Source of the DNA: Herbaspirillum seropedicae | GTDB taxonomy: Bacteria > Pseudomonadota > Gammaproteobacteria > Burkholderiales > Burkholderiaceae_D | Assembly (NCBI RefSeq): GCF_001040945.1 | Contig: NZ_CP011930.1 | Span: forward strand, 372,001-436,000 | Length of the DNA stretch: 64,000 nt | Reading direction: 5' to 3' | In this document: positions 22,049 to 32,543 of the stretch, piece by piece | Position numbering within the stretch: the first letter of the stretch is position 1 | Layout: every line of letters begins with the position of its first letter | Translations under genes and position numbers: made by a program | The notes under the pieces: model-generated | What the model was told of the DNA's origin: nothing | The model's database searches: none | Seen by the model: the letters and a program-made list of their open reading frames with translations, nothing else

Positions 22049-22189
22049 GCCGGCGGAGGCGGCGACCGGGGGCAGGCAGTCTCCCATGCGGGTTTGCGCG
22101 GAGGAAAGCAGGGCCGCTATTGTCTGCGGCAAAGTCGGCAGAGTTCGACGAAGGGTTTCGAGGCCTTGTTCGCCGGGCTCACTCTGCCT

Positions 22190-23494
22190 TTAGTCGGGCG
22201 CCGCCGAGGCTGCCCCCGGCGCCTGCGCCAGCGCGATCAGCTTGACCATGCGGATGGCCTGGTTCTGCACCTGGACGATCTCGATGACGCAGCCGTCCAT
22301 CTTCACGGCCACGCTGGCTTCAGGGATGTCCTGCAGGTATTCCAGCAACAGGCCATTGATGGTCTTGGGGCCATCCAGTGGCAGCTGCAGGCCGAGGCGC
22401 TTGTTGATGTCGCGCAGGGTGGTGCTGCCTTCGAGCAGGCAGGCGCCGTCCTTGTCCCAGCCGAAGCCCTCGCCCGAGCTGCCCGGCGAGGAGGTGGTGA
22501 ATTCGCCGATCATCTCTTCGATGATGTCTTCCAGCGTCACCAGGCCTTGCACTTCGCCATATTCATCGACCACCACGCCCAGCCGTTCGTGGTTTTCCTG
22601 GAAGTACTGCAACTGGGTGAAGACGTCGGTTTCCACCGGCACGTAGTAGGGCGCCGAGAGCAGCTCACGGATGTCGTCGTGGCTGATCTCCTCTTCGCGG
22701 CGGAACAGCGAGACCGTCTTGCGCACATGCAGGATGCCGACGATGTGGTTGATCTCGCCCTCGAAGACCGGCAGCTTGTTGTGGTAGCAGGTGGCCAGCT
22801 GGTGCAGGATGTCATCGACCGGTGCGGCCAGGTTCAAGGCCTCGACCTGAGAGCGCGGCGTCATCACGTCTTCGACCGAAATCTTTTCCAGGTCGAACAG
22901 GTTCAGCAGGATGCTCTTGTGCTTTTGCGGAATGAAGCTGCCGCCCTCGAGCACGATGGAGCGCAGCTCTTCGGGCGAGATGCGCTGTTCGGCGGCGCGC
23001 GCGCCGGTCTTGATGCGCAGCAGCCGGAGGATGGCCGAGACGAACAGGTTGACGAACCAGATCAAGGGCTTGGCCACCCGCATCAACGGCTTGAGGATGA
23101 AGCCGGTAAAGAGCGAGATGCGCTCGGGATAGGTGGCGCCGATCACCTTGGGCACGATTTCCGCAAAGATGATCAGCAGCGCCGCCACGCAGGCCGTGGC
23201 CGCTGTGATGACGCGCTGGTGGTTGCCGAAGGCGGCGATGGCCAGGGCCGTCACCAGGGCGGTGGCCAGGGCGTTGATGGCGGTATTGGCGATCAGGACC
23301 AGCGAGAGCAGCCGCTCGGTGCGGTCCAGCAGCCACAGGATGGTGATGGCGGCGCGATTGCCCTGCTTGGCCAGGTGCCGCAGGCGATGGCGGTTGGCGG
23401 CCATCAGCGCCGTCTCGGTCATGGAAAAGAAGGCCGAGAGCAGGATCAGGATGAAGAGTGCAAGAACTTGCACCCATATGGGTACGGTTTCCAA
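22190..23494 (-). CDS. CNNM/CorC-HlyC family membrane protein with CBS domains
   Basis: The 434-aa integral membrane protein belongs to the DUF21/CBS/CorC_HlyC family, with a likely role in Mg/Co efflux or ion homeostasis. The N-terminal DUF21 part has hydrophobic helices beginning ILILLSAFFSMTETALMAANR. Two CBS repeats follow (around MTPRSQVEALNLAAPVDD and LQYFQENHERLGVVVDEYG), then a C-terminal CorC_HlyC domain (residues ~350-425). The start appears to be TTG at 23494 (METVPIWVQV). A GTG a few codons inside is the alternative, and no clear ribosome site resolves it. It precedes pilB by 163 bp and may or may not share its transcript. Confidence 0.88.
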   Translation of the reverse strand: METVPIWVQVLALFILILLSAFFSMTETALMAANRHRLRHLAKQGNRAAITILWLLDRTERLLSLVLIANTAINALATALVTALAIAAFGNHQRVITAATACVAALLIIFAEIVPKVIGATYPERISLFTGFILKPLMRVAKPLIWFVNLFVSAILRLLRIKTGARAAEQRISPEELRSIVLEGGSFIPQKHKSILLNLFDLEKISVEDVMTPRSQVEALNLAAPVDDILHQLATCYHNKLPVFEGEINHIVGILHVRKTVSLFRREEEISHDDIRELLSAPYYVPVETDVFTQLQYFQENHERLGVVVDEYGEVQGLVTLEDIIEEMIGEFTTSSPGSSGEGFGWDKDGACLLEGSTTLRDINKRLGLQLPLDGPKTINGLLLEYLQDIPEASVAVKMDGCVIEIVQVQNQAIRMVKLIALAQAPGAASAAPD

Positions 23495-23922
23495 ACGTTG
23501 CCGTCAGGTTGATTACCCTCAGCGGAGGGAGGCGGCGGGCCTGTTTGCCTGCCGGCAAGGCAGGCAGCGCAGGGCGGCCAGGGAGCGCCAAAGTCTAGAC
23601 GATGGGGGAGTATCCCGCAAGCGGGCATGCTGGCGATGGCGGCAAGTGCGAAGTGGGCGTATAATGCATGGATCGCTCACGAAAAGAGCGGAAATCCCGA
23701 TCTCCATGAGTGTTGCTGCCGACGCAATCCTCGTGCTTCGCATCTCCATCCGCTTCCCCGAGTTACTGAACGCTGTCGGCCTCACCGCAAGCGCGTTCGC
23801 ACGTCCTCCGACCTTTACGCTCCCGGCCGCCCTGCTGCGTGGCCAGTCGTCAAAGCCAGAGTTTGCAAATCCCCGAGCCCTTCCTCGCTGGAGGTCGCGT
23901 GCTCACGTCAAAGAAAGAGAAA
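23495..23922. other. divergent intergenic region, corC-like / infA
   Basis: This 428-bp region has no convincing gene. It holds a consensus -10 box TATAAT at 23660-23665 on the plus strand (-35 match weak), which would give infA a leader of about 250 nt. No terminator or classical riboswitch fold was recognised in that leader by eye. Confidence 0.5.
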
Positions 23923-24186
23923 ATGGCAAAAGAAGAACTGATTGAAATGCAAGGACAAGTCTCCGAAGTCCTGCCCGATTCGCGTTTTCGCGTGGCGCTG
24001 GACAATGGACATTCGCTGATCGCCTACACCGCTGGCCGCATGAAGAAGAACTTCATCAAGATCCTGGCCGGTGACAAGGTCACGTTGGAACTGTCGCCCT
24101 ATGACCTGAACAAGGGCCGCATCATCTTCCGTCACCTCGAAAACCGTGGCCCGACCGGTCCCCGTCCGGGCTTCCGTCGCCGCTAG
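23923..24186 (+). CDS. infA: translation initiation factor IF-1
   Basis: The 87-aa S1/OB-fold protein binds the ribosomal A site during initiation. [24 protein letters not shown] and the stretch [30 protein letters not shown] are characteristic. A basic, Gly/Pro-rich tail of about 15 residues ([15 protein letters not shown]) extends beyond the ~72 residues of E. coli IF-1. Such a longer IF-1, standing alone outside the ribosomal operons, is commonly the second infA copy in Burkholderiales. That a first copy exists elsewhere is my inference. The start is set at the conserved MAKEE; upstream in-frame ATGs add unconserved sequence. Confidence 0.93.
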   Translation: MAKEELIEMQGQVSEVLPDSRFRVALDNGHSLIAYTAGRMKKNFIKILAGDKVTLELSPYDLNKGRIIFRHLENRGPTGPRPGFRRR

Positions 24187-24295
24187 CCGTATCCGGCATT
24201 GCCGGGCGCGTCTCCCTGCGCCCTAAGGAGGGCGGCCGTCAATGCAGCGGCGGCGCTGGCTCCCCATCAGGTCGGTATTGCGAAAGAAGAACAAG

Positions 24296-24547
24296 ATGCC
24301 AAGTCCGATCGATCACCGCGACCATTACCATGGCTACCAGGTCAGTCTGAGCTGCGTGCAGCGCGGTGGCCTCTGGAAGGTTGCGGGCATCACCATCGTG
24401 CGCAGCGGTACGCTCACGCCGCTTTTTCCCAGGCGCGCCTTGCCGGGACAATCTCCTGATGCCGACCACGCCGTGCAACGCGGGATGGGCTGGGCGCGCG
24501 CGGTGATCGACAACCTCGATCCCGGACGGCTGGTCGAGGCTGTCTGA
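24296..24547 (+). CDS. small conserved-looking hypothetical protein
   Basis: The 83-aa frame starts at 24296 (MPSPIDHRDHYHGYQVSLSC). It has AAGAAGAAC just upstream as a weak ribosome site and ends before a strong terminator. The central YHGYQVSLSCVQRGGLWKVAGITIVRSG stretch alternates like a small beta-sheet domain, and the C-terminal MGWARAVIDNLDPGRLVEA looks helical. I do not recognise a characterised family, though short proteins of this layout occur in several copies in Burkholderiales genomes. No membrane segment is visible. It follows infA by 109 bp. Confidence 0.6.
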   Translation: MPSPIDHRDHYHGYQVSLSCVQRGGLWKVAGITIVRSGTLTPLFPRRALPGQSPDADHAVQRGMGWARAVIDNLDPGRLVEAV

Positions 24548-24633
24548 GGGCTCCGGAGCTGGGGTCCGGATGGACTTGCGCTTGTTTGATTGTTTGAAGA
24601 TCGATGGCGCAGGGGAAAGTGGAAGCGGAAATG

Positions 24634-24664
24634 AAAAAGCCCAGCATTGCTGCTGGGCTTTTTT
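24634..24664. terminator. bidirectional terminator between the small ORF and tRNA-Pro
   Basis: A perfect 13-bp inverted repeat AAAAAGCCCAGCA/TGCTGGGCTTTTT (24634-24646 with 24651-24663) has a 4-base loop and T's on both strands. It serves the plus-strand infA side and the minus-strand ispB-tRNA side. Confidence 0.93.
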
Positions 24665-24690
24665 GTCCTTGATGTACAAGGAAATAATTC

Positions 24691-24767
24691 TGGTCGGGGT
24701 GAGAGGATTCGAACCTCCGGCCTCTACGTCCCGAACGTAGCGCTCTACCAGGCTAAGCTACACCCCG
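24691..24767 (-). tRNA. tRNA-Pro (anticodon CGG)
   Basis: The 77-nt tRNA has an encoded CCA (TGG at 24691 on the plus strand). On the minus strand it starts CGGGGTGTAGC and has the D-loop CCTGGTAG, the anticodon loop TTCGGGA (CGG) and the T-loop GGTTCGAATCC. The acceptor stem CGGGGTG pairs with CACCCCG and the discriminator is A. It reads proline CCG codons, which are frequent here. It starts 16 bp after the ispB stop on the same strand. Confidence 0.97.
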
Positions 24768-24783
24768 TCGAGTGAGATCTAAG

Positions 24784-25773
24784 TCAGTGATTTCGATCTA
24801 CTGCGAAAGCCGATAATTCTAACAGGGATTTTTTGAATTGGCTATCCGGAAGTGAAATAATTGCGTCGGCTGCCCGGCGGGCGGCGATTTCCGCCTGTTC
24901 GCGGGTATAGGCCAGCGCGCCCGAATGGGTGATGGCCGACAGCACTTCGTCGAAATGCTGCTCGTCGCCATTCTCGATGCAGGTACGCACCAGTTCGCGT
25001 TGTTGCGGCGTGCCGTGCTGCATCAGCCAGATCAGCGGCAGGGTGGGCTTGCCTTCGCGCAGGTCGTCGCCGACGTTCTTGCCGATCTCGGCGCTGTTGC
25101 CGGAATAGTCCAGGACGTCGTCGATCAACTGGAAGGCGGTGCCGATGGAACGGCCATATTCGGCGGCGGCTTCGATGCCGGCCTCGTCGGCGCCAGCGAT
25201 GAGCGCGCCGATCTGGCTGGCGGCTTCAAACAGCTTGGCGGTCTTGGAGCGGATCACCTGCAGGTAGCCGTTCTCGTCCACGTCGGGATTGTGCATGTTG
25301 AGCAACTGCAGCACTTCGCCCTCGGCGATGACGTTGGTGGCGTCGGCCACGATTTCCATCACGCGAGGATTGCCCACGGCGACCATCATCTGGAAGGCGC
25401 GCGAATACAGGAAGTCGCCCACCAGCACCGAAGCGGCGTTGCCGAACATGGCGTTGGCGGTCTGCTTGCCGCGCCGCAAGGAAGACTCGTCCACCACGTC
25501 GTCATGCAGCAGGGTGGCGGTGTGGATGAATTCGATCACCGCCGCCAGCGAGTGATGGTGTTCACCCTTGTAGCCGAAGGCGTTGGCGATGAGCACCACC
25601 AGCACCGGGCGCAGGCGCTTGCCGCCCGCACTGATGATGTATTCGGCGACCTGGTTGACCAACGGCACTTCCGAATACAGCTGCCGGCGGATGACTGCGT
25701 TGACCGCCTCCATGTCGGCGACGATCGGTTGCAGGATGGTTTGTTGCGAAGCGGTTTGTACGGCGGCAGACAA
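24784..25773 (-). CDS. ispB: polyprenyl (octaprenyl) diphosphate synthase
   Basis: Trans-isoprenyl diphosphate synthase that builds the ubiquinone side chain. The 329-aa length matches IspB. The first aspartate-rich motif is LLHDDVVDE (residues 91-96) and the second is QLIDDVLDY (Asp 218-222). GGKRLRPVLV is the IPP-binding region. The gene is divergent from rplU-rpmA-obgE, the standard beta- and gammaproteobacterial arrangement. A TATAAT is seen on the minus strand 33 bp upstream. A tRNA-Pro follows after only 16 bp. Confidence 0.96.
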   Translation of the reverse strand: MSAAVQTASQQTILQPIVADMEAVNAVIRRQLYSEVPLVNQVAEYIISAGGKRLRPVLVVLIANAFGYKGEHHHSLAAVIEFIHTATLLHDDVVDESSLRRGKQTANAMFGNAASVLVGDFLYSRAFQMMVAVGNPRVMEIVADATNVIAEGEVLQLLNMHNPDVDENGYLQVIRSKTAKLFEAASQIGALIAGADEAGIEAAAEYGRSIGTAFQLIDDVLDYSGNSAEIGKNVGDDLREGKPTLPLIWLMQHGTPQQRELVRTCIENGDEQHFDEVLSAITHSGALAYTREQAEIAARRAADAIISLPDSQFKKSLLELSAFAVDRNH

Positions 25774-25805
25774 GGCGGAACCTGTGAAAAAGGGTTATTT
25801 CCGGG

Positions 25806-25811
25806 ATTATA
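25806..25811 (-). promoter_or_regulatory. -10 box for ispB
   Basis: TATAAT on the minus strand lies 33 bp upstream of the ispB start. The best -35 (TTGGCG) is 19 bp away, so the promoter is plausible but not ideal. Confidence 0.5.
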
Positions 25812-25989
25812 CGATGACAAGGCAGGCCCACGCCAAAGACCGTGTTTGCAGGCCGGCGTGGGAGATGCGCATTGCTGTGGCGAAATTCCCGTTGGATGGA
25901 TATCTTGCTCGTCCGGCAAGAATGGCTGGCGTCGTCGTTGTCCGGGCGGAAACTGTGTTGTACAGCGGTCGGGCAAAGTGTCAAGCCTT

Positions 25990-26018
25990 TTGACCGAGCA
26001 GCTAAGTGCCTGTATAAT
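25990..26018 (+). promoter_or_regulatory. near-consensus sigma-70 promoter of rplU-rpmA
   Basis: A -35 TTGACC (25990-25995) and a -10 TATAAT (26013-26018) are separated by exactly 17 bp. It is the best housekeeping promoter in the window and fits strong ribosomal-protein expression. The predicted leader is about 55 nt. Confidence 0.9.
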
Positions 26019-26080
26019 TTGCGGTTTTCCTGTTTCGGCAGGGAAAAATCGTTCTTATTCATTCATTCGTGAGGTTTCAC

Positions 26081-26392
26081 ATGTACGCGGTCATAAAAAC
26101 CGGCGGCAAACAATACAAAGTTGCTGCTGGCGAAAAACTCAAAGTAGAACAGATACCGGCTGACATTGGCTCCGAAATCACTTTGGATCAAGTGCTCGCA
26201 GTGGGCGCAGGCGAAACCGTGAAGTTCGGTGCGCCGCTGGTCGCAGGTGCTACGGTGCTGGCTACTGTGGTAGCGCAAGGTCGCCATGACAAGGTCCGCA
26301 TCTTCAAGATGCGTCGTCGCAAGCACTACCAAAAGCGTCAAGGCCATCGTCAGAACTACACCGAACTGCAAATCGTCTCGATCAACGCCTAA
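26081..26392 (+). CDS. rplU: 50S ribosomal protein L21
   Basis: The 103-aa product is the usual size. [25 protein letters not shown] and the C-terminal [20 protein letters not shown] are diagnostic of L21, which binds 23S rRNA. The start is at the conserved MYAVIK with GAGG 9 bases upstream. A frame starting 12 bases earlier adds MRFH, without support. It is followed by rpmA after 48 bp under the same promoter. Confidence 0.98.
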   Translation: MYAVIKTGGKQYKVAAGEKLKVEQIPADIGSEITLDQVLAVGAGETVKFGAPLVAGATVLATVVAQGRHDKVRIFKMRRRKHYQKRQGHRQNYTELQIVSINA

Positions 26393-26440
26393 GCGTTGAC
26401 CCAAACGAACTGCTCATCCAAAGTCATCAAGGAGTTTTAA

Positions 26441-26698
26441 ATGGCACACAAAAAAGGCGGCGGCACTACGCGCAACGGCCGTGACTCAGAATCGAAACGC
26501 CTGGGCGTCAAGGTTTATGGCGGCCAAGTGATCAACGCTGGCGGCATCATCGTCCGTCAACGCGGCACCCGCGTCCACGCTGGCGAAAACGTCGGCGTCG
26601 GCAAGGACCACACCCTGTTCGCCCTGAAGGACGGCAAGGTCAAGTTCGTTGTCAAGGGCCTGCAACAGCGTCAATACGCTACCGTCGTTCCGGCGTAA
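26441..26698 (+). CDS. rpmA: 50S ribosomal protein L27
   Basis: The 85-aa protein starts [22 protein letters not shown], the flexible N-terminus that reaches the peptidyl-transferase centre, and contains [10 protein letters not shown]. The N-terminal cleavage extension of Firmicutes L27 is absent. AAGGAG lies upstream. A terminator after the gene should separate it partly from obgE. Confidence 0.98.
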   Translation: MAHKKGGGTTRNGRDSESKRLGVKVYGGQVINAGGIIVRQRGTRVHAGENVGVGKDHTLFALKDGKVKFVVKGLQQRQYATVVPA

Positions 26699-26737
26699 GC
26701 GTTCCTGTCATCCGGGTTCGCCCGGAAACCAGGCATA

Positions 26738-26769
26738 AAAAAGGCTCTGCCGGCTGGTGGAGCCTTTTT
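26738..26769 (+). terminator. intrinsic terminator after rpmA
   Basis: A short GGCTC/GAGCC stem (26743-26747 with 26760-26764) is extended by A/T pairs (26738-26742 with 26765-26769) and has a 12-base loop. It lies 40 bp after rpmA and is likely partial, allowing some read-through into obgE. Confidence 0.78.
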
Positions 26770-26838
26770 GATTTTTGAAGAGCCGTCAACAAAGCGCCGA
26801 GCCCCGGCTTGCATGGCAAGTGCAGGGGTGGGTCCTGA

Positions 26839-28011
<1,173 letters not shown>

Positions 28012-28127
28012 TTCATCCGTGCGCGGCCCCGTCCCTTCTCGGGGCTGCGCGCGGGGGCGGTTCGGGCTATCATCTCAGCCTGTCGGATTTTCCGCCCGCC
28101 CCCAGAAGAATCAGAACCCGGAACACT

Positions 28128-29246
28128 ATGCAATCGGTCATTCAACGCGCCAAGCGACTCATCATCAAGGTGGGCTCTTCCCTGGTCACCAATGATGGCA
28201 AGGGCCTGGACGCCAACGCCATCGCCCGCTGGGCCGAACAGATCGCGCAACTGCGCGCGCTCGGCAAGGAAGTGGTGCTGGTCAGCTCCGGCGCGGTCGC
28301 CGAAGGCATGCAGCGCCTGGGCTTCGAGAAGCGCCCGACCGGCATCCATCACCTGCAGGCTTGCGCCGCCGTGGGCCAGATGGGCCTGGCGCAGATCTAC
28401 GAAACCAGTTTCCGCAAGCACGACCTGCACACCGCCCAGGTGCTGCTGACCCACGCCGACCTGGCCGACCGGGAACGCTACCTCAATGCCCGCTCGACCC
28501 TGTTTGCCCTGTTGCAACTGGGCGTGGTGCCGGTCATCAACGAGAATGACACGGTGGTCACCGATGAAATCAAGTTCGGCGACAACGACACCCTGGGCGC
28601 GCTGGTGGCCAACCTGATCGAAGCCGAAGCCCTCATCATCCTGACCGACCAGCCTGGCCTGTTCACCGCCGATCCGCGCAAGGATCCGACGGCGACCCTG
28701 ATTTCCGAAGCGCGCGCCGGCGACCCCTCGCTGGAACTGATCGCGGGCGGCACCGGCACTGGCATTGGCCGGGGCGGCATGCTGACCAAGATCCTGGCCG
28801 CCAAGCGGGCCGCCACGTCCGGCGCGCATACCGTGATCGCCTGGGGCCGCGAAGAGCAGGTCTTGACGCGTCTGGCCGCCGGTGAGGCCATCGGCACCCA
28901 GCTCAACGCCGAGACCGCGCAGCTGACCGCCCGCAAGCAATGGATGGCCGATCACCTGAAGACGGCCGGTCGCGTGGTGCTGGATGCCGGCGCAGTGCAG
29001 AAGCTGAGCCTGGAAGGCAAGTCGCTGCTGCCCATCGGCGTGGTGGAGGTCTCGGGCGAGTTTGGCCGGGGCGACGTGATCACCTGCGTGGACGAGAACG
29101 GACGCGCCATCGCGCGTGGCATGAGCAACTACAACAGCTCGGATGCGCGCCGCATCATCCGCCATCCTTCTTCCGAAATCCAGGCGATCCTGGGCTTCGT
29201 GGAGGAGCCGGAGCTGGTGCACCGGGACAACCTGGTGCTGCTCTGA
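28128..29246 (+). CDS. proB: glutamate 5-kinase ProB
   Basis: First enzyme of proline synthesis, phosphorylating glutamate. The 372-aa product has the amino-acid kinase domain ([45 protein letters not shown]). Its C-terminal PUA domain (residues ~285-370) includes [21 protein letters not shown]. It is 116 bp after obgE on the same strand and ends at a bidirectional terminator. Confidence 0.97.
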   Translation: MQSVIQRAKRLIIKVGSSLVTNDGKGLDANAIARWAEQIAQLRALGKEVVLVSSGAVAEGMQRLGFEKRPTGIHHLQACAAVGQMGLAQIYETSFRKHDLHTAQVLLTHADLADRERYLNARSTLFALLQLGVVPVINENDTVVTDEIKFGDNDTLGALVANLIEAEALIILTDQPGLFTADPRKDPTATLISEARAGDPSLELIAGGTGTGIGRGGMLTKILAAKRAATSGAHTVIAWGREEQVLTRLAAGEAIGTQLNAETAQLTARKQWMADHLKTAGRVVLDAGAVQKLSLEGKSLLPIGVVEVSGEFGRGDVITCVDENGRAIARGMSNYNSSDARRIIRHPSSEIQAILGFVEEPELVHRDNLVLL

Positions 29247-29276
29247 TTAAAACGATATAAAGAATATAAAGGAAAT

Positions 29277-29303
29277 AAAAAACGCGGCCTGGCCGCGTTT
29301 TTT
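29277..29303. terminator. bidirectional terminator between proB and the CNP1-like gene
   Basis: The 12-bp perfect inverted repeat AAAAAACGCGGC/GCCGCGTTTTTT (29277-29288 with 29292-29303) has A/T tracts on both sides and lies between convergent genes. Confidence 0.94.
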
Positions 29304-29333
29304 ATTGCCTGACTGTCTTTCCAGCGCCCGCTC

Positions 29334-29912
29334 TTAGCGGCGCACCGGGTCAAGCCGGGTCTGGCTCTTGAGGCGACCGATGATGCTCTTGAGGTTTTCA
29401 TTGTCGGCAATCATCCTGCCTTCGCAGAAATAGTCCTTGAACAGTGCGCCGTCGATGCGATTGGCACCCATGTCACGGATCGGTTGCCACTTGTCCCGAC
29501 GCGAACGCGACCAGCTGCCATCGGGATGGCCGAAGGCATAGGTCTTCTTTTCCCAGGTCTCGCAGCGCATGCCTTCATAGAGGGTGTTGACGGCGCCGCC
29601 TTCGGTGCGGGTCACCACCGTATAGCGGACCACCTTGTCGGCGCCGATGGAGACCGAGTTGGTATCGACATAGGCCTTCATCGTCGCGTTCGGGCTCAGG
29701 TAGAACTCCGCCAGGTTCTGCTGCTGCGGCGCAGGCGGCAGGTGGACGGCGATTTCCTGCCAGGGCTTGGCTTCATCATCGAATTCTTCGTCGAAGCTCT
29801 GCGCCAGCGTACTGGCGCAGACCGCCAGCAGCGAGCAGGCCAGCGCCGCACGACGCAGGCCGCGCAGGCTCAGGAGGGAACGGACTTGTTCGGATTGCAC
29901 GGAAAAAGGCAT
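29334..29912 (-). CDS. CNP1-like family exported protein
   Basis: The 192-aa product has a signal-peptide-like N-terminus (RRAALACSLLAVCASTLAQS) with likely cleavage after ALA/LAQ, so it is periplasmic or envelope-associated. The mature part (PWQEIAVHLPPAPQQQNLAEFYLS, VDTNSVSIGADKVVRYTVV, RCETWEKKTYAFG) resembles the CNP1-like domain known from Neisseria and other betaproteobacteria, whose function is unknown. The ATG at 29912 is chosen because AAGTGAG lies at the right distance; a GTG at 29921 would overlap the rppH stop. It follows rppH by 5 bp on the same strand. Confidence 0.82.
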   Translation of the reverse strand: MPFSVQSEQVRSLLSLRGLRRAALACSLLAVCASTLAQSFDEEFDDEAKPWQEIAVHLPPAPQQQNLAEFYLSPNATMKAYVDTNSVSIGADKVVRYTVVTRTEGGAVNTLYEGMRCETWEKKTYAFGHPDGSWSRSRRDKWQPIRDMGANRIDGALFKDYFCEGRMIADNENLKSIIGRLKSQTRLDPVRR

Positions 29913-29917
29913 GTGGC

Positions 29918-30502
29918 TCACTTGGGTTCGGGCGCAGGCGCCGCATTGGGGGGCAGGCCGCTGGCGGCCGGTTTCTTGTGGGCGGGCAGGGCGCGCGCGG
30001 TCGGCTCATGGCGGCGCGCACCTTGGCCGGGCCGGTTCAGGAAGCGCGACAATTCCTGCAGCGCCTGCTGGTAGACCTCGCGCTTGAACTCGATCACCAC
30101 GTCCAGCGGCACCCAGTAGTCATGCCAGCGCCAGGCATCGAACTCCGGATGCGAGGTGCCGCGCAGGTTGACGTCGCAGTCGCGCCCGACCATGCGCAGC
30201 AGGAACCAGATCTGCTTCTGGCCGCGGTAATGGCCGCGCACTTCGCGCTTGATGAAATGATCGGGGACTTCATAGCGCAGCCAGTCACGGGTGCGGCCAA
30301 TGATCTTCACGTGCTCGGCGCGCAGGCCGATTTCTTCTTCCAGTTCCCGGAACATCGCCTGTTCGGGGGTCTCGCCGTGCTTGATGCCGCCTTGCGGGAA
30401 TTGCCAGGAGTGCTCGCGCACGCGCTTGCCCCACCACACCTCGTTATTGGCGTTGAGCAGGATGATGCCGACGTTCGGGCGGAAGCCTTCTCGATCCAGC
30501 AT
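29918..30502 (-). CDS. rppH: RNA pyrophosphohydrolase RppH
   Basis: Nudix enzyme that removes pyrophosphate from mRNA 5' ends and triggers RNase E-dependent decay. The 194-aa product has [17 protein letters not shown], then [17 protein letters not shown] and the Nudix-box end [28 protein letters not shown] follows. A ~35-residue Pro/Ala-rich tail is longer than in E. coli RppH. The start at 30502 is chosen over an ATG 12 bases upstream because GAGGA sits 8 bases before it. It is divergent from proS, 227 bp apart, a conserved betaproteobacterial arrangement. Confidence 0.93.
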   Translation of the reverse strand: MLDREGFRPNVGIILLNANNEVWWGKRVREHSWQFPQGGIKHGETPEQAMFRELEEEIGLRAEHVKIIGRTRDWLRYEVPDHFIKREVRGHYRGQKQIWFLLRMVGRDCDVNLRGTSHPEFDAWRWHDYWVPLDVVIEFKREVYQQALQELSRFLNRPGQGARRHEPTARALPAHKKPAASGLPPNAAPAPEPK

Positions 30503-30729
30503 GGTGATCCTCAAACTTTCTGCGGCTGGAAGTCCCCTTCAGGCAGGCTCATGCGACTGTGCGAGCGCTGGCCGATGCCGGCGCGCCAGGCGTGTCAGGA
30601 GCAATCACATCGATGCACGGATGTCATTGAAACTAGGAGCAAATCTGCAAAGAAAGGGCGCATCAGCCAGCTAATCCTTTAAAATTGGAATGATTATAAC
30701 CCTCCTCTTTTTAAAAAGAACCGACCGTC

Positions 30730-32457
30730 ATGCGCGCCTCACGTTTTTTTATTTCCACCCTGAAAGAAGCCCCTTCGGACGCTGAAATCGTCAGCCACAA
30801 GCTGATGATGCGGGCCGGGATGATCAAGCGTCTGGGCGCCGGCATCTACACCTACATGCCGATGGGTCTGCGCGTGATCCGCAAGGTCGAGGCGATCGTG
30901 CGCGAGGAAATGAACCGCGCCGGCGCCGTCGAGCTCCTGATGCCGGTGGTGCAGCCGGCCGAGCTGTGGCAGGAGACCGGGCGCTGGAACAAGATGGGCG
31001 CCGAGCTCATGCGCGTGAAGGATCGCCATGGCCGCGACTTCGCCATCCAGCCGACCTCGGAAGAAGTGGTCACCGACGTGGCCCGCTCCGAGCTGCGCAG
31101 CTACAAGCAACTGCCGGTCAACTTCTACCACATCCAGACCAAGTTCCGCGATGAGCGCCGTCCGCGTTTCGGCTTGATGCGCGGTCGTGAATTCACGATG
31201 AAGGACGCCTATTCCTTCGACCGCGATGTCGATGGCTTGAAGAAGTCCTACCAGGCCATGTACGACGCCTACGTGCGCATCTTCACCCGCTTCGGCCTGG
31301 AATTCCGCGCCGTGGCCGCTGACAACGGCGCCATCGGCGGTTCCGGTTCGCATGAATTCCACGTCGTCGCCGCCACCGGCGAAGACGCGCTGGTCTACTG
31401 TCCCACCTCCGACTACGCCGCCAACATGGAAGCGGCCGAGGCCCTGCCGGTGGACAGCACCCGTGGCGCCGCCACCCAGGCGCTGGAAAAGACGGCCACC
31501 CCCGGTAAGTCCAAATGCGAAGCCGTGGCCGAGCTGCTGGGCCTGCCGCTGGCGCGCACGGTCAAGTCGATTGTTCTGGCCGTGGACAACGAAGACCCGG
31601 CCAAGAAGGAAATCTGGCTGCTGCTCCTGCGCGGCGACCATGAATTGAACGAAGTGAAGGCCAGCAAGATCCCCGGCCTGTCCACCTACCGCTTCGCCAA
31701 CGAAGCCGAGATCGTCGAGTGGTTCGGTACGCCGCCGGGCTACCTGGGCCCCATCGGCACCAAGAAGCCGGTCAAGGTCGTGGCCGACCGCACGGTGGCC
31801 AACATGGCCGATTTCGTCTGCGGCGCCAACGAAGCCGACTTCCACTACACCGGCGCCAACTGGGGGCGCGACCTGCCCGAGCCGCTGGTGGCCGACATCC
31901 GCAACGTCGTCGAAGGCGATGCTTCGCCGGACGGCAAGGGCGTGCTGGCGATCCAGCGCGGCATCGAAGTGGGCCACGTGTTCCAGCTGGGCACCACCTA
32001 TTCCGAAGCCATGAAGGCGACCTACCTGGATGAAGCCGGCAAGCCGCAACCGCTGGTGATGGGCTGCTACGGCATCGGCGTGACCCGTATCCTGGGTGCG
32101 GCCATCGAGCAGAACTTCGATGACCGCGGCATCATCTGGCCGACCTCGATTGCGCCGTTCGAAGTGGTGCTCTGCCCCATGGGCTATGACCGCAGCGAAG
32201 CGGTCAAGACCGAGATCGACAAGCTCTACGCGCAACTGAGCGAGGCCGGCGTGGACGTGGTGCTGGACGACCGTGGCGAGCGTCCGGGCGCGATGTTCGC
32301 GGACTGGGAGCTGATCGGCGTGCCGCATCGCATCGTGGTAGGCGACCGTGGCCTCAAGGATGGCAACATCGAGTACCAGGGCCGTCGTGATACCGAGGCA
32401 ACCCAGGTGCCGCTGGCCGAGGCGCTGGCCTTCATCCAGGGCAAGCTGGCGGCCTGA
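30730..32457 (+). CDS. proS: prolyl-tRNA synthetase
   Basis: Class II aminoacyl-tRNA synthetase of the bacterial long type. The 575-aa product starts [20 protein letters not shown]. It has motif 2 region [18 protein letters not shown], an inserted YbaK/INS editing domain (residues ~235-385) that clears Ala-tRNA-Pro, motif 3 [13 protein letters not shown] and an anticodon-binding domain. A TATAAC -10-like box lies about 30 bp upstream without a clear -35. The ribosome site is weak (AAAAAGAA). It ends at a strong terminator. The cognate tRNA-Pro(CGG) is in the same window. Confidence 0.97.
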   Translation: MRASRFFISTLKEAPSDAEIVSHKLMMRAGMIKRLGAGIYTYMPMGLRVIRKVEAIVREEMNRAGAVELLMPVVQPAELWQETGRWNKMGAELMRVKDRHGRDFAIQPTSEEVVTDVARSELRSYKQLPVNFYHIQTKFRDERRPRFGLMRGREFTMKDAYSFDRDVDGLKKSYQAMYDAYVRIFTRFGLEFRAVAADNGAIGGSGSHEFHVVAATGEDALVYCPTSDYAANMEAAEALPVDSTRGAATQALEKTATPGKSKCEAVAELLGLPLARTVKSIVLAVDNEDPAKKEIWLLLLRGDHELNEVKASKIPGLSTYRFANEAEIVEWFGTPPGYLGPIGTKKPVKVVADRTVANMADFVCGANEADFHYTGANWGRDLPEPLVADIRNVVEGDASPDGKGVLAIQRGIEVGHVFQLGTTYSEAMKATYLDEAGKPQPLVMGCYGIGVTRILGAAIEQNFDDRGIIWPTSIAPFEVVLCPMGYDRSEAVKTEIDKLYAQLSEAGVDVVLDDRGERPGAMFADWELIGVPHRIVVGDRGLKDGNIEYQGRRDTEATQVPLAEALAFIQGKLAA

Positions 32458-32476
32458 CTCGGCACGGCAACAAGAC

Positions 32477-32513
32477 AAAAAGGCGGGCGCCATGCATCGG
32501 CGCCCGCCTTTTT
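32477..32513. terminator. bidirectional terminator after proS
   Basis: A perfect 15-bp inverted repeat (AAAAAGGCGGGCGCC at 32477-32491 with 32499-32513) has a 7-base loop and A/T tracts on both flanks. It lies between the convergent proS and the small exported-protein gene. Confidence 0.95.
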
Positions 32514-32543
32514 GTTTGGGACTGCGGTGATACTTACTTTGAC

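Noticed and set aside
23668..23709. 13-codon basic mini-ORF (MDRSRKERKSRSP) right after the infA -10 box
   Set aside because: Too short to judge, and no ribosome site or pausing signature linked it to infA control.
24242..24295. N-terminal extension of the small hypothetical protein (MQRRRWLPIRS...)
   Set aside because: The downstream ATG at 24296 has a purine-rich site and begins the likely folded part; the extension is plain basic sequence.
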